Source: Favolaschia claudopus
Lineage: Eukaryota; Basidiomycota; Agaricomycetes; Agaricales; Mycenaceae
Reading direction: 5' to 3'
DNA length: 64,000 bases
Assembly (NCBI GenBank): GCA_037176885.1
Contig: JAWWNJ010000155.1
Location: 310,001-374,000, forward strand
A program made the position numbers and the translations under genes. Shown here piece after piece: positions 11,051 through 22,320 of this stretch (positions are counted from its first letter, which is position 1; every line of letters starts with the position of its first letter). Under the pieces are notes generated by a model. That model worked only from the letters and a program-made list of their open reading frames with translations, was not told the DNA's origin and did not search any database.

Positions 11051-11697
11051 CTTTAGTTGAGCTGGTAGAGTAGTTGAATCGCTTTTGTTTGAATTTGTCC
11101 AGAGAGATGAATCCAAGGACATGGATTGCTGGTTCCGATCTTATCTCAATTTGGCTGATCGGGTGCACGTGAATATTACCCACATACCACGTCGCATCCA
11201 TCGGAAAGTGGGTTGTTATAATACAAGAACGTGGAAACTGACACGTCTTCCTCAGCGCGGTCAAACGCCTCAATGATGGTAAAGTTGAACATAGATCGAT
11301 TAACGGTGAGTGTATCGCCGATAGTGAAAATTTGTGGATTGAAGGGCATTGAAGGTGTGTGCCAGTTACCAGGGAGCCAGGCACTGAAAAGGGGTGCTTT
11401 GAGTGTGTCGTTGGGGCGATACGTTGACTCCTGAACAGATTCGTAGGCAGATAACGGTACTAAGATTCTGGCTATGATGTGAAGGGACAGCAAGATAAAG
11501 AGCAACGTACTGTTAATGCACACGATCCATCCCGTCAAAAGCGTGAAAAGCAACACGATAGTTGGTGAGGTCCAGCGGCCTGGATATGCTTATGGAAAAA
11601 CAATTAACGAACGAGAATCGGGTTTGCAGTGGGCCTGCATCCACTCACGTTTTTGTGGTAATGGATTATATCCCACTGGCAGCTGAAAGTTTTTCAT
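11051..11697 (-). CDS. N-terminal exons of the split fungal transmembrane protein
   Basis: Start ATG at 11697-11695 (MKNFQLPVGYNPLPQK). Exons 11697-11649, 11579-11511 and 11459-11188 are supported by good GT-AG sites and stay in frame. A further exon ends at 11051 just before a GTGCGC donor, but its 5' splice site and phase I could not settle. The product has a membrane helix (PTIVLLFTLLTGWIVCI) followed by the family motif IPLSAYESVQESTYRPNDTL and FTIGDTLTVN, then NNPLSDGCDV. In this family these precede the glycosylated ectodomain whose remainder is encoded at 5044-4039. The gene is interrupted by the Plavaka element in the intron after 11051. It may be spliced normally, truncated or dead. 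Confidence 0.6.
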
Positions 11698-12596
11698 GAT
11701 TGGTGAAAGGGATGCGTGTGTGTGGGTGTCTAGCATGTATGCGATTCAGCATATATAACGCGACGGGAATGCATCTTGATTGACTCCGGCGGTTGACATG
11801 GACCGTGATATAGTAGGCTCTTATAGACAAACAATACAAACGAAAGGTCCTCGTGCCTGCGGTACCGCGGTTGTTTTATATTATAGTGAGGCTGATACTG
11901 TTATCCTGAATTTTCACAGCTTTGCCTCCTTGTGACAGTCGCATATTTATCAAATTTGGACTTTGGAAGAGAGTGAGATTCAACGAAGCAGAAGACCCAG
12001 ACCGTAGGATCGTTGAGCTCATAAGCAGAGAGCGTGCGCCGTGAACGGCTGGGAGAGCCTGAGAGGGATGGTGGCAGGAGGAAGAAACCAACAAGAACAA
12101 TGCCCTTCGGTTACCAAGCAACGCACATCTTTTCATCAGTGCGCTCTCATCGTTCCGCACCACTGTCCCACCCTCCCAGCCGTCCCCGGCACGTCACGGT
12201 CTCCATCAAAAAATCTAAAAATAAATAAAACAAAATTTTGCGAACCCTCGCGGAACTTCGAGGGCATTCAACATTGAGCTCTTGGGGCTTTCTCCCGCCT
12301 CCATCCAAGTCATCTTCATCATGGTGCTGGAGCGCAATGCACAAAGAGCTCAAGTACATAGAGCGTCCGTCTACCTATCTATATTTATCAACGTTACTTT
12401 TCAAATGAAATTTTAAATTTACACTCGTCGGTTGTAATCTACAATACATAAAGCGCAACCTCTGATTTCGTCCCACCATACCTAACTTCTCGTGAGGATA
12501 TTTCTTGCGGGACAACATTGCATTCATATAAATCATCGCTATGATTTGGATTAGTTCCTTAATCGCGTTCAAATGATGCAAGATCGACTGACAGGA
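11698..12596. other. Intergenic, nothing recognised
   Basis: Upstream of the split membrane gene and downstream of the F-box pseudogene. AT-rich with a run of short A/T tracts around 12230; no gene, repeat or RNA signal found. Confidence 0.5.
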
Positions 12597-13052
12597 TTAC
12601 ATTACTCTGGCTGCATGATAGTAGAGTTTCAGACGTTCTGTGACTTCTGTCTGTTTCTGTGCTCTCGCAATGCATCCCAACTCGCGGCCGCAGCCAGGCA
12701 AGTACGCCAGCTCAAGATAGAGGTCATCATCAGACCTCAAGCGCGAAAGCAATAGATCAAGCAGCACAGGCTCGTTGAACTTCATCGCGCTTCGAAGGTG
12801 GAGTCTTCGGAGGAGCGGAACTAGATTCTGAGGATCCGGCTTTAAAGTCAACGCACAAAGGAGGGAGTCGGTAATCAATAAAAGTTGCTTAGAGTCATCT
12901 GTGTTTTCCCGGGGGTAGTCTGCAAAGCTCAGGGTATTAAGAGCCGGAAGAATGGCTAGACATTCCAGTAATTGTGATTCTGCAATCTCGACCTGCCATA
13001 TGTCAAGGGTCTGGAGATGACTTCCGAACGTAGATCGGGAGGAGAGGCGGAG

Positions 13053-13066
13053 AAAGGATTCATGAG
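13053..13066 (+). repeat. Target-site duplication, 5' copy
   Basis: AAAGGATTCATGAG, repeated at 14431-14444 immediately after the LINE A-tail. It lies in the codons for HESFL of the F-box gene; the leading As of the 3' copy could belong to the tail. Confidence 0.8.
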
Positions 13067-14430
13067 GGGATGTTCTCACGACCTGACCACCACCATCAAC
13101 GGGCGCGGGAGCACGTCCCCACCTCACCTGCACTCTTTGACGCCTCCAACTCACCTATTGATGCACAAAGCCACCTCCTGACACACCACAAACACCTCGA
13201 ATCTCTGCTGGACTCTGTTCTAGCCACTTTGACGTTGATACAAACCTCGGAAACTGAGACCAATAGCGCACCTCCATATTCCCCACACTCAGTCGCGGTG
13301 TTTCACCTCATCACCAGGAAGATATCATCCCAGATCACCCCTCCATGCAGAGAAACAACCCCTGCGCCCCCAGCTGGGGAGTCTCTTTCGCTGCCGCCTG
13401 CCACGTATGCGACCGTTACAAACCCATCGACAACAGAACCAAACAATGCCAAATCCGCTCCGCAGCCACAGCTGCAGCACGACCCCCCTCTCCACGCTGC
13501 TCGTCCTCGGGCTCGGGAGCGACCTTCCTGTGTCGTTATCCGCTTCGACCGGGAACCTGCACACCTCCCGCGGCCCGTGAAACGCAGCCCAGCAGCTTTG
13601 TACGAAGCAGCCAGTGCTGCTCTTTCCTCAGCCTCACCCAACCGTCTCTTGGCGGGAATTGGGTGGACCAAGGGCGACAACATCTCTCTACATCCGGATC
13701 TCGATACATGCACTCCTGAAGTTCTTGCCAGCCATTTCGAGACCATATGGGCAGCCATCTGCCCACTTCTGGGTCTATCTGATGACCGCCCGCCCCCAAT
13801 GTTCGACACGGACGAGAAATGGCACTCGGTTGTTTTTCACGGCGTCCCATTCCCCCGCACAGATTTGAACGAATATATCACGCATGACCGTGTCGACAGC
13901 TGGGTTACCTCAGCTTCCTCGCAGGGCAAATTACGGGAATTTTCCATCCTGTCACGGCCAGCGGATATTAAATCCCGCAAAACACTTGTCCTACGCCTGT
14001 CCTTCTCTTCCCAGGCAGATGCGGAACGTCTCGTTCAGCATGGCGGTTACATGTTTGGCGCAGCTTGTCGAGTCTCTCATTACCGACCAAAACTTCGCAG
14101 TCCTTCACCTGCCCAATCCCCATGATTCTATGCTCTCATCTCATCTTTTGTCTACTGTACACACCAGTGCCCACCCGCTCTTGCGGGGCGCCTAGCTCCA
14201 TATCTTACTTTGCTCTGACCTTTTCATCCTTTCTCCAGGTCACAACAAATCATCTTTTAATAGGTGCTCCTCAATGGCGCGCCCGTCTGCTATAGCCTAA
14301 CGTTGGCTTTGTGGACATGATGGAAGTACTCGTTTTTTGGACATTCACAATCACCGCATAGCACGTATCAGTGTAGAAGTATGCCTAACATACTGTAAGC
14401 AGTCAGGGGCAAATAACATGGATTACAAAA
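13067..14430 (+). mobile_element. LINE (non-LTR) copy carrying ORF1 only, with poly(A) tail
   Basis: A 1,364-bp insertion flanked by a 14-bp target-site duplication, AAAGGATTCATGAG, at 13053-13066 and 14431-14444. It contains an ORF1-like frame followed by about 300 bp of 3' untranslated sequence ending in an A-run. ORF2 (endonuclease/reverse transcriptase) is absent, so the copy is internally deleted and must have been mobilised in trans. The last 34 bp (14393-14426) recur next to an A-run at 54621-54654, which defines the family's 3' end. Confidence 0.8.
13070..14125 (+). CDS. LINE ORF1 (Gag-like) protein
   Basis: Uninterrupted 351-codon frame. The N-terminal ~150 residues are low-complexity (Pro, Ser, His), with a possible short coiled coil (HLESLLDSVLATLTLIQ). 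The folded C-terminal part (CVVIRFDREPAHL, then GIGWTKGDNISLHPD, WHSVVFHGVPF, LVLRLSFSSQADAERLV) has the alternating pattern of the RRM-like Gag domain of fungal LINE ORF1 proteins, which bind element RNA. The start codon lies only 3 bp inside the insertion, so the true 5' end may be slightly truncated. No zinc knuckle is visible and no ORF2 follows. Confidence 0.65.
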   Translation: MFSRPDHHHQRAREHVPTSPALFDASNSPIDAQSHLLTHHKHLESLLDSVLATLTLIQTSETETNSAPPYSPHSVAVFHLITRKISSQITPPCRETTPAPPAGESLSLPPATYATVTNPSTTEPNNAKSAPQPQLQHDPPLHAARPRARERPSCVVIRFDREPAHLPRPVKRSPAALYEAASAALSSASPNRLLAGIGWTKGDNISLHPDLDTCTPEVLASHFETIWAAICPLLGLSDDRPPPMFDTDEKWHSVVFHGVPFPRTDLNEYITHDRVDSWVTSASSQGKLREFSILSRPADIKSRKTLVLRLSFSSQADAERLVQHGGYMFGAACRVSHYRPKLRSPSPAQSP

Positions 14431-14444
14431 AAAGGATTCATGAG
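14431..14444 (+). repeat. Target-site duplication, 3' copy
   Basis: Second copy of AAAGGATTCATGAG, directly following the LINE poly(A). Confidence 0.8.
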
Positions 14445-15299
14445 CCCAAAGTAGTGGAACAGAATCCGCTCCTGCCGTCTTCAAGTGGAGACTCGTTAGA
14501 GACGGGAGTGTCAGACTATCCAGGGCCCTGGAGATAGTCGACACATTATGAATCTCGGTCATTTCCTTCGAACATTTGAGGAATAAGTTCTCAGTCGGGG
14601 CAGCTTGCCCTGGATCGATGCGAGTGCCCTGAGATCTACTGATATCCCCCTAAACCAAAACCGCGTCCAGCGATGAGAATGCTCGGCCAGCAGACGAAGG
14701 GCAGGTGCATATGGCGGGTAGTTACCCGTCTCGATAACCACACAGAGCCCCGCCTGTCCCCCTCGCTCCAGAATATCTCGCAGTCCCACCATCATCCTGT
14801 CGATGAGTAAGCTCCCCCGAGTCCAAAGGACAGCGACGAGCGTGACTCTGTTCCACAAAGTGGATGTCGTCATGATGGCAGTATGCCACCGACTACATAC
14901 CCTCGCCAGCAAACGAAGAGGACTGTTTGCGAGCATGGAGATCGCTGAGGAGGTTGTGACGTCGAGAAGATACCCCAGCGGCCCGGCTCTAGGTTCAGTC
15001 TCGAGCAAAGCGAATATTTCGGTCAAGATTTCGAGGGGCAACCGGCGTACGGGGGACAAAAGGGACAGGCAGTCGTCGTGGTAACTCTGAAGACTTTCGC
15101 GACCCTGCTTCAAGCTGGGTAGATCACCGAGGCCCCGTGCAATCTCTGCGTTGTAGCGAGCGATTTCCGAATCGAGGCTGATCAAAGCTTGAGCGATATC
15201 GGGAGGTGGTTCAAAGTTTGACCGAATAATCCTGCGTATTCTGGCGATGTCAGACGCCGAGGGAAGCAGGTGGGTTCGTATGAAGTCTTCGTTCGTCAT

Positions 15300-15552
15300 G
15301 GTGGCAAGAGGTGGCAAGAGAAGGAAGTGAGATGTCACAATAGATCACGCACCGTGACTCGTCAAAACTTTTAAACACAGCACGAAATGCGACCCAGAGA
15401 AGACCATGGAGAAAGTTTTGGTGTGAACTCAATTGAATTTGGGAAAGCTTTTGAAATATTTATCGGCTTCGATCTCATATCCTAAGGGTACAAATATTCA
15501 TCAGCGTTGAATCGCACGTTAATGTGTTATCACAAAACTTCACTCACAGGTA
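15300..15552. promoter_or_regulatory. Short spacer between tandem F-box genes
   Basis: A spacer of 253 bp holding the promoter of the downstream F-box pseudogene and the 3' end of its paralogue. No distinct site is recognised. Confidence 0.35.
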
Positions 15553-17162
15553 TTATAAATACTCGGCTGGATCCAAAGAGAATTCGAAGTTATCCAGTTC
15601 ATCTAACCCGGGAAGAAAACTCGCCTCCAGTTCCCTACCATACCCCTCCAACCAAAGCAGCTCAATATTGAATGGCCCACCGCACTTCAATCGCGCACAA
15701 AGGAAGTCAAGTAAGACCATGTCACTGAACTTCATCACCGTCCTAACCTTCAGAGCTGTGAGATATGGAACCAGCCTCTGGCGCTCGTCTTCCGTAACGC
15801 AAGTCAGCGCCTCAAGAAGGCTGTCACCAAATAAAATGTCCGGCACCCAATCTGCTATCGCCAGCGGTTCAAGAGCAGGTAACCCCGCAAGAGCCTCGAG
15901 CAGCTCCGACTCGTGAATGTCGACGTGCCATAAGTCGAGATGCTGGAGGTGTGTGCTGAACGAGGAGCGTCTCGAGAGGGCGAGGAAGTCGGATGGCAGC
16001 CACCAGATGGGGGCGGGATGCGGGTCGGAATATAGTCGGAGAGAGGTTAGTGCAGGGAGAGTGAGGCTGTCGAGGGCTTTGTATAGGGTAGAATAATCGT
16101 GTGCGGAGGAGGTCCGATCCAGGAGCTCAATTGTGAGGGAGGCAACATCGCACGACGTCGCGCGGATGGTCGGGCGGTCGTTGAATTCATGATCCATCTG
16201 GGGAGTAATTTGCAGGGTGAGATGGATAGTCGGGGGGAGGTGGGGGAAGATGGAGAACGAAGGGAAGGGTGATTCAGGGTCATCGCTATATGAATCGGTA
16301 AGTTGAAGGGAACGCAGCTGCGCCAACGGGATTTGAGGGACTTCGCCCCAATCGTCGTAACTGCAGTCGAGCTTTGCGGATTTGAGCAGGGGAGCGTCCC
16401 GGAAAATCGAGAACGATCCGGGGGCAACTGCACCGGATATATCGATAGCCTTCAGCGAAGGTAACCTGTCTCTGACTGCAAGAAGCTCCAGCAGATCGAG
16501 TCGGGGGCCATGAAACCCTGAGGCGACTCCCAACGCGGGGAATGTGCAGTGAGAAGTTCGAGCATCGGGGGTATAGGAAGTTATCCCACCCGTGTTTACG
16601 AACACAGATAGAGGGATGCTGCGCCCTCGCTCGAGGACAGTCTCAAGCACGCGCATCAGCGTTTCAAAGTCGGTAGGTTCGTACGGCGTTTCGTCCCACA
16701 AAGGGAAGTGTAGCTCGACATTGCTCCATAGCGCGGGTGTTCCAAGAACGATGTCGTGCCAGCGAGCACATACCCGCGATAGCACCAGAAGATGATTTTG
16801 TGCTAGAATCGCTATGGCGTTCTCGGTGGAGCCGGTTTCCGGGTCCGTTTCAAGCGTGGGGGGCTGTTGTAGAGCGAATATGGCGGCCAAGATTTCGGGT
16901 GGGACGAGTCGTACAGGTGAGGAGAGTGCGTTGGCTTCGTCGTAGTACATCTGCAGCTGCATTCGCTCCTGTTCTAGCGTATATAGCTCGGTTTTGAGCC
17001 GTAAGATTTCGGCGTCGTAGCGTGCGAGTTCTGGTCGAATGGACGACAAGATGTCCGGGATTTCTCGAGGAGGCGGAGCGTAGGACCTGGTAGCATCGCG
17101 TATTTGAGACTTTTGAGCGGGGACGGGAGGAGGGTGGTGCGGATGAAGCGTTCGGCGGCCAT
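15553..17162 (-). CDS. F-box/LRR-type protein (N-terminal frameshift)
   Basis: Minus-strand paralogue of the preceding pseudogene. The long frame runs uninterrupted to 15553, ending LDPAEYL. It has an N-terminal helical region (YDAEILRLKTELYTLEQERM), an F-box (SSPVRLVPPEILAAIFALQQ; VCARWHDIVLGTPALWSNV) and a long leucine-rich C-terminal half (LPALTSLRLYSDP, HLQHLDLWHVDIHESELLEALAGLPALEPL). The expected start, MAAERFIRTTLLP at 17162, matches the paralogue's MTNEDFIRTHLLP but is in a different frame from the rest. The shift falls near 17125 and no intron can explain it. Either there is a one-base sequence error or the gene is dead at its N terminus; a start inside the long frame would lose only the first ~15 residues. 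Probable substrate adaptor of an SCF ubiquitin ligase. Confidence 0.72.
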
Positions 17163-17542
17163 GGTGGAAGAGAAAGGCAAGAGAACAGAAAACTCTTGGG
17201 AAAATCAGACGTAAGCTGATGGGTAGTACGTGATCATCACGGAGTTCGCCGTGAGGAGAATTTGAGGAAGCCTCAAGTTGTGAGTGTTGATGTATAGGAC
17301 CTAATAAATTCCAACATAAAGTCGTCCACCCGGAACGGAAAATCAGAACATCGAACAAGACGCAAGGGACGCTGTTTCAAGTTTGTTGTTACTTACCAGT
17401 ATGGTGTCGATCAATGAACACGATCACCTGATATTGCATGTGCCCGCAAGTGAATTACGTGTTCCTCGGTGACGGATCAGTCACATCAATGATCCAACGA
17501 CAAATCACAGTTTCATCTTTTCCACCTTTCCAAGGCGCCATC

Positions 17543-19597
17543 ATGCCACCCCGCGCTGGATATACGCACGCTGAGTAAACTCCCCGGCTGAGCATAAAGT
17601 CAGTCCAGGCTTCCAAGCTGTCTGCACTCTGTGATGACATAACCAGGCCATCGCTTTAACCGCTTCCCGGGCGCGGAGGGGACTCTGGAAGATCTCCGTA
17701 ACCTACAGAAGCTAGTGAGATCTGCTAACGAAAAACATAGGATACGATACCTTCCTGCGTTCTACCACTTTCTGGACCCGTCAAAAATTCCTGGCCCCCT
17801 TGACTGGGAATCGCCCCAATCCGAACGGCTCCCTCCCTCTCATCGCGCGTATCGTTTACGCCTTGCGGGGCACACTACGCATTTTGACCGATATCGGCTC
17901 CTCTCGAAATCTTTGCCTCGCATGCTGGGATCGTCTGTGCCATGGACCCATTTCCTGCACCAATACCACGACCACCTAGCCTCGACCATTGAATCCCCCG
18001 ACAACGATGAACCGCCATATCTTACTGTTTACGCCTGGTTCGTCGTCTTCGCCGCCGCCGACTCCACGAAGAGCAAACCACCCTGCTCTCAAGCACCCCC
18101 GGATTCCGCAGCGTTCTCGCGCGAGCATGGCGTCTCGCACCGACATTCCAAGAGACGAAAGCATACGAGCCCTTCCTCACCATCCCTCGCCCGCTTCCTC
18201 GGCAGCCTCACCTTCTCCGATACCGCACACATCGCGGAGCTCATATCCGGCGCGGGCGGCGCGCCGCACGATCTAGCCCCCTTCATTGTGCACTATCTCG
18301 CGCACATCGCCGCGCGGCACTCGACGGCACTGACACAGGCGCCGGGCTACCATTTCTCCTGCGTTCTCCGCCTGATCATGGTGTTCACGGCGCGCAAAGC
18401 CGCGCCGGACCATATACCATACAAAAATTTTATCGACGTGCTCGCCGCACACGGGTTGGTGCTGGCGTTCATCGGCGCCATGCGCCTCGCTGCTGGACGA
18501 TACTGTACATAGGGGCGTGGCAATGGGCCGCGGTGCACTGATGGTGTTGCAGAATCTCCTCACCGGACCGCAGGGGGTGTCCTATTGCTCCCACGAGCCA
18601 TCCGTGCGGGATTCTTGTCGACATTGGCTGAGATGTCCCATTCAATTCGGCTCGGGACTAGACGAAGAGATCCGCTTCTTTGTCCGAATCCTTTTGCCGC
18701 CGAACATGGTGTACTACCATGTCGCTGTCGCTATGTCGGAAGTTATCAACGATCTCTTCGAGTTAGTGCAATCCCCAGAGCTGCAGAGTCGGTCGATATC
18801 CGAAGATTTTACGCTTTGCATCGCTGCCGGCGCAAAACGGCTCAATTATTGAACGAAATTGACTCCGACGAAACAGTTCTCAGGGCTTGCGATAATCTCG
18901 CTGTAAGCCGAATGTTCAGTCTCCCCGATCAAATGTGTTCTCACCATTACCGGTAATACCAGTGCGGAGAGATTCATGAAAGATCTCGTCTCCGGAGGTG
19001 CTCAAGATGCCGCTCCTCGTATTACTGCACTCGCGAATGTCAGATTGCGGATTGGCGAGACGGAGGCCATTCCAAGATTTGTGAATCGTTCACCGCATTG
19101 ACCCTCAGTCCGTGTCCCTCACTGTATGTTGAATCTCAACTGTCTAACCAAACTCAATAGATGAATCCCAGTCTTGTCAATTGGGATTTCGCGAGCGTCA
19201 GTTTCTGCGCGCGCTGGTGCAAGAGGCTTATGACGAAGATATCAACTTCATCTGCGTGGAGCAGCTCATGCTCATGGCAGAAGACCAGCAGCCGTTCATC
19301 CTCTTCGATTTCACATGCACCCCGCAGGAAGTCAGCGTGGAGTCCGTAGAGGGATTCGTCTATTCTGGAAATTCTGCACGAATCAGGTGCATTTTGCGCA
19401 ATGGGAATATCTTGCTGAACGCGCGCGCGCGAGCAGGGGACGCATGCGGCTGCATGTGATTCGCGTCGTTGAGGGGCTGCGGAAGCGATTGTGGGTGATC
19501 CCGTTGCGATCGAGCAGCAATTTTATTGAGGAGGATCTGCAGTGGTGTTTGGACATCGTTCGCGAGAATCCCGACTGCGGGGGCGATTGGGGTTGAT
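17543..19597 (+). pseudogene. MYND zinc-finger protein, frameshifted pseudogene
   Basis: Recognisable pieces of the same family as the intact gene at 50413-48340, scattered over all three frames. A decayed start at 17543 is followed, out of frame, by HPALDIRTLSKLP. Then come LEDLRNLQKLVRSANEKHR (17680 on), a long frame 17715-18512 (GAGGAPHDLAPFIVHYLAHI, HFSCVLRLIMVFTARKA), and DEEIRFFVRILLPPNMVYYH (18660 on). An MYND finger lies at about 18963-19083 (C-G-E...RRCSRC...YYCTRECQ..DW..GGHSKIC). The C-terminal region ends with RLHVIRVVEG and LWVIPLRSSS in a shifted frame after 19380. At least three frame changes are not explicable by introns. MYND fingers bind proline-rich partners; this copy is nonfunctional. 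Confidence 0.75.
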
Positions 19598-20849
19598 GAG
19601 GGAGTTGAAGAAACCCTCGCAAACAGGGGAGATCTCGTTGAAATTCATTAACGAAAACCACAGTTTAGTCCAGTTATGCTTGCGAGGCTTCGGCCCTTCG
19701 ATTAACTACCGTATTACCTATTGTCTTATCATGTGGAAATATTTTGCAACAAAAGGTTACAAGAGCAGATTTGAACGGTGGACGAGTGACTCTGTTGAGC
19801 CGTATGGATCAGGTAAGAATACTGCTGGGTGCCCGTGCAGATATCATGCACACGAATATTAACTGAGTCGTTCTATGAGTTCATTGAATCCCTCTGAAAA
19901 TAAATAAACAAAACACGGCGGGGACGGGCCGGTTCCCGGACCGAGATCCCCCGCGGACTGGTGACTACAGCTGAAATCGCAAATCTCGTTCAGGCAGAAA
20001 CTAATCCAGCGATACTTGGATGCTTTCTATGACGGTATTTATCACGCAAAAATAACGTACCACTTGGTCTCCACTTCTTGGTTGTGAAATATGCCTAGAT
20101 CTGCAGTTTTTGAAAGCTATTTGTACAGCGGCGGCAAACCTCTACTGCTATAGATCGATCGCCGTGGTATGTTTGAGATGCTGAGCCTGAAATTGGTTTC
20201 TGGTTGAGTTTTGATGCCGCGTCGGCATTTTCAACCAAGCGATCAGGGAGCTCAAACTTCGGCGACAAAATTGCCGACGCTCTGCCGTATGTGCCGCAGA
20301 AAATTCAACCAAAAAATCATTGGACGCAAAGCTTTGTATTTGGAACACAGACAGGAAAATGCAAGGGATGATTGAACCGTGTCCGGCATTCTAGAATACG
20401 AATGAAACACCCATTCAATGTTGCCATTGTAAAGGACAGCCGTAGAAAAGAGCTGCATTTATTCGACTGATGTCTTGCAAAGAAGCTGACGAGATGGGGG
20501 AGTCTAGATTACATTCAGAACCGTTACCCTGTTCGGTGGTATCTGTAAATTTATACTTGTTCTGAGGGAGTTTGATTGATGCATCAGTCGGAAAAGTTGA
20601 AGGAATTATGTAAGAAAAAAACCAAATCGGCACAACTCAGCGAACCGAAAGTTGGCGGCTTGCGAATTTTCTGCTCCGTCCGAAGTTCGTGCATTGAGAT
20701 CAAAACTTCGAGTCCGGCTGACTCGAAGAGAATTTCGCTACCCGTCATGTCGAGCGAAGATAATCAATTCGTCTAGTCCAGATGTATTCTTTCTACCAAA
20801 GTTTCTTGAGTCAAAATAAACTCGCTACACAGTGCGACAGTGCGACTTC
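19598..20849. other. Intergenic, nothing recognised apart from one hairpin
   Basis: Mixed-composition DNA without a supportable gene. It contains the hairpin-forming inverted repeat at 20202-20236. Confidence 0.45.
20202..20236. repeat. Imperfect inverted repeat (hairpin)
   Basis: GGTTGA ... ATGCCG cgt CGGCAT ... TCAACC: two nested 6-bp stems around a 3-nt loop. It could be a remnant transposon end or a chance palindrome. Confidence 0.35.
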
Positions 20850-21984
20850 TTACTCGGATGAAGAAAGATATTCATATATTCCAGCGACGAGTTTTACTCC
20901 AGAGCTTCCCTGCGAAGATTCAAGTTGTAGCGGTCTTCTACCACTCGTTACCTTCATTCCAGATTGAACCAGCTCGACACGCGGGACGGGATATATGTCC
21001 GAGTAATGCTGTCCCGGCCTTGGAGAACGGTGAGAATCTGAAGGCAATATTGATTTTGAGTTGCTGGAACTTCCTCGAGATTCCATTTCTTGGGATAGCA
21101 TCGATGAGGGCAGCAATTGAAGCTTCAGAGAATGAAGTCAAACGCGTGTCTTGGCCGATCGTTGATTGATAGCGGTAGCCCTGATGTCCTTTACTCGGAG
21201 GAGACTGGGGATCTGAAGAGAAACTCAAAAATACTTAATAAGTACCAGTGCTTCCTTTCATACGGGCTTCAAGTTTAGTAGGGCAATGAGAAAATATTCG
21301 GTAGTTCATGTGAACAGTTCAGCCCGCCGCGCATCACCAAAAGAATTTGCACCCTTTGGTGAGTGACATCGCAGACTCGGCAGAGTCGCAAGGCTTTCTG
21401 CGCCACTGGCAGAGAATCTGCGCCGGAAGAAATAGGTGGACGAGATTCACAAGAAAGCATAGAAGTACCGCTGCAGCAAGCACGCTATAAAAAATCAGCC
21501 AAGGACTTAGAACACGAGTCCAACGGGGGATGGAATTCTGAGCCGAGTTCCTCAGCAATATCGGGCCAGAGACTGTCTCCGAGTCTATCTCTTCAAAATA
21601 TCGTGGGGCCCAAAGAAAGCTCATTCTTAAATCTAAATTCTCTAATTGCCAGGAATTTTGCGATTGGGCGTATTTCCCTGAGCTCGAGCCCTAGAGATCG
21701 TTAAATTTGTCTAGGAGTATTTTGCAGGCTCGTGTGCTTGGGTATTTTGACAAGAGGTACTGCGATCTTTGTACCCGGCTCATTTGATTATGACAATGCC
21801 GTGTATTGATCCACTTGTTCAACAGTGATGATCCGCAATCGGCGCAATTCTGGGTGCGTCCAATGAACTCGCAGTTCACAAGCCACGGAGCACGACCACA
21901 AACTACGGATTTGAGCAGGAACATGGCGCACAAAGTTAAAAAAATGAACAAACCTAGACCACGACAAGTACGTGCCGCAAGCAC
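20850..21984 (-). other. Possible membrane-protein gene or its remnant
   Basis: Several minus-strand open stretches look coding. One at 21984-21691 has a hydrophobic N-terminal segment (LGLFIFLTLCAMFLL) and a Cys-rich part (RTQNCADCGSSLL). One at 21624-21334 has a single strong membrane helix (WLIFYSVLAAAVLLCFLVNL) and could splice at a GTGAGT-like site. A Ser/Gly-rich tail at 21116-20850 ends SSGVKLVAGIYEYLSSSE. I could not join them into one consistent frame and the first stretch lacks an ATG. Read as a possible small membrane protein with a cytosolic tail, probably degraded. No family is assigned. Confidence 0.3.
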
Positions 21985-22320
21985 ATTCTTCGACCACCAA
22001 CCACGGTATTATTCTGCGAAAAAAGAATTTATAGCTTTCTCGCAACGGAAAACGAATTGACTCTCACAGCGCTTTGGTGCAATGGTGGGAATAAGTATAA
22101 GGCAAGGTACAATTTAGCATAAGTAAAACGAACGCTCCGAATTCGATCCTGTTCAACTCAAGTACATAAAATGACGAAAATCATCCAGTGGACATGAAGC
22201 TGCAAAGGCGGCACGTCCACAATACGTACTTCGTGTGATTTAGAAGATGGGGTAGAAATAAATAAATATGCATTCCTCTCAACGCACATTCGAAAAAACA
22301 TCGTACCCTTCAGCGTCATC

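Larger units (their letters stand above)
12597..15299 (-). pseudogene. F-box/LRR-type gene, broken by deletion and a LINE insertion
   Basis: Minus strand. The start at 15299 gives MTNEDFIRTHLLPSASD, a helical region, then an F-box (SPVRRLPLEILTEIFALLE, with VCSRWHTAIMTTSTLWNRV). The frame ends after LRTYSSNVRRK near 14565. Alignment with the adjacent paralogue at 15553-17162 shows that about 115 residues are missing there and the frame shifts. Coding resumes at 14537 (ALDSLTLPSLTSLHL) and runs to WAHESF at 14430. It is then interrupted by a 1.36-kb LINE and continues from 13066 (RLSSRSTFGSHLQTLDIWQVEI) to the end at 12597. F-box proteins recruit substrates to SCF ubiquitin ligases; this copy cannot make a normal one. 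It is a tandem duplicate of its neighbour. Confidence 0.8.

Noticed and set aside
11043..11090. A tRNA D-arm-like string (TTAGTTGAGCTGGTAGAG)
   Set aside because: No matching T-arm, acceptor or anticodon arm follows. The stretch lies in the end of a host exon.
15553..17358. Start of the second F-box gene at 17358
   Set aside because: The extra N-terminal 60 residues have no family match, whereas the paralogue-like start at 17162 does, albeit out of frame.
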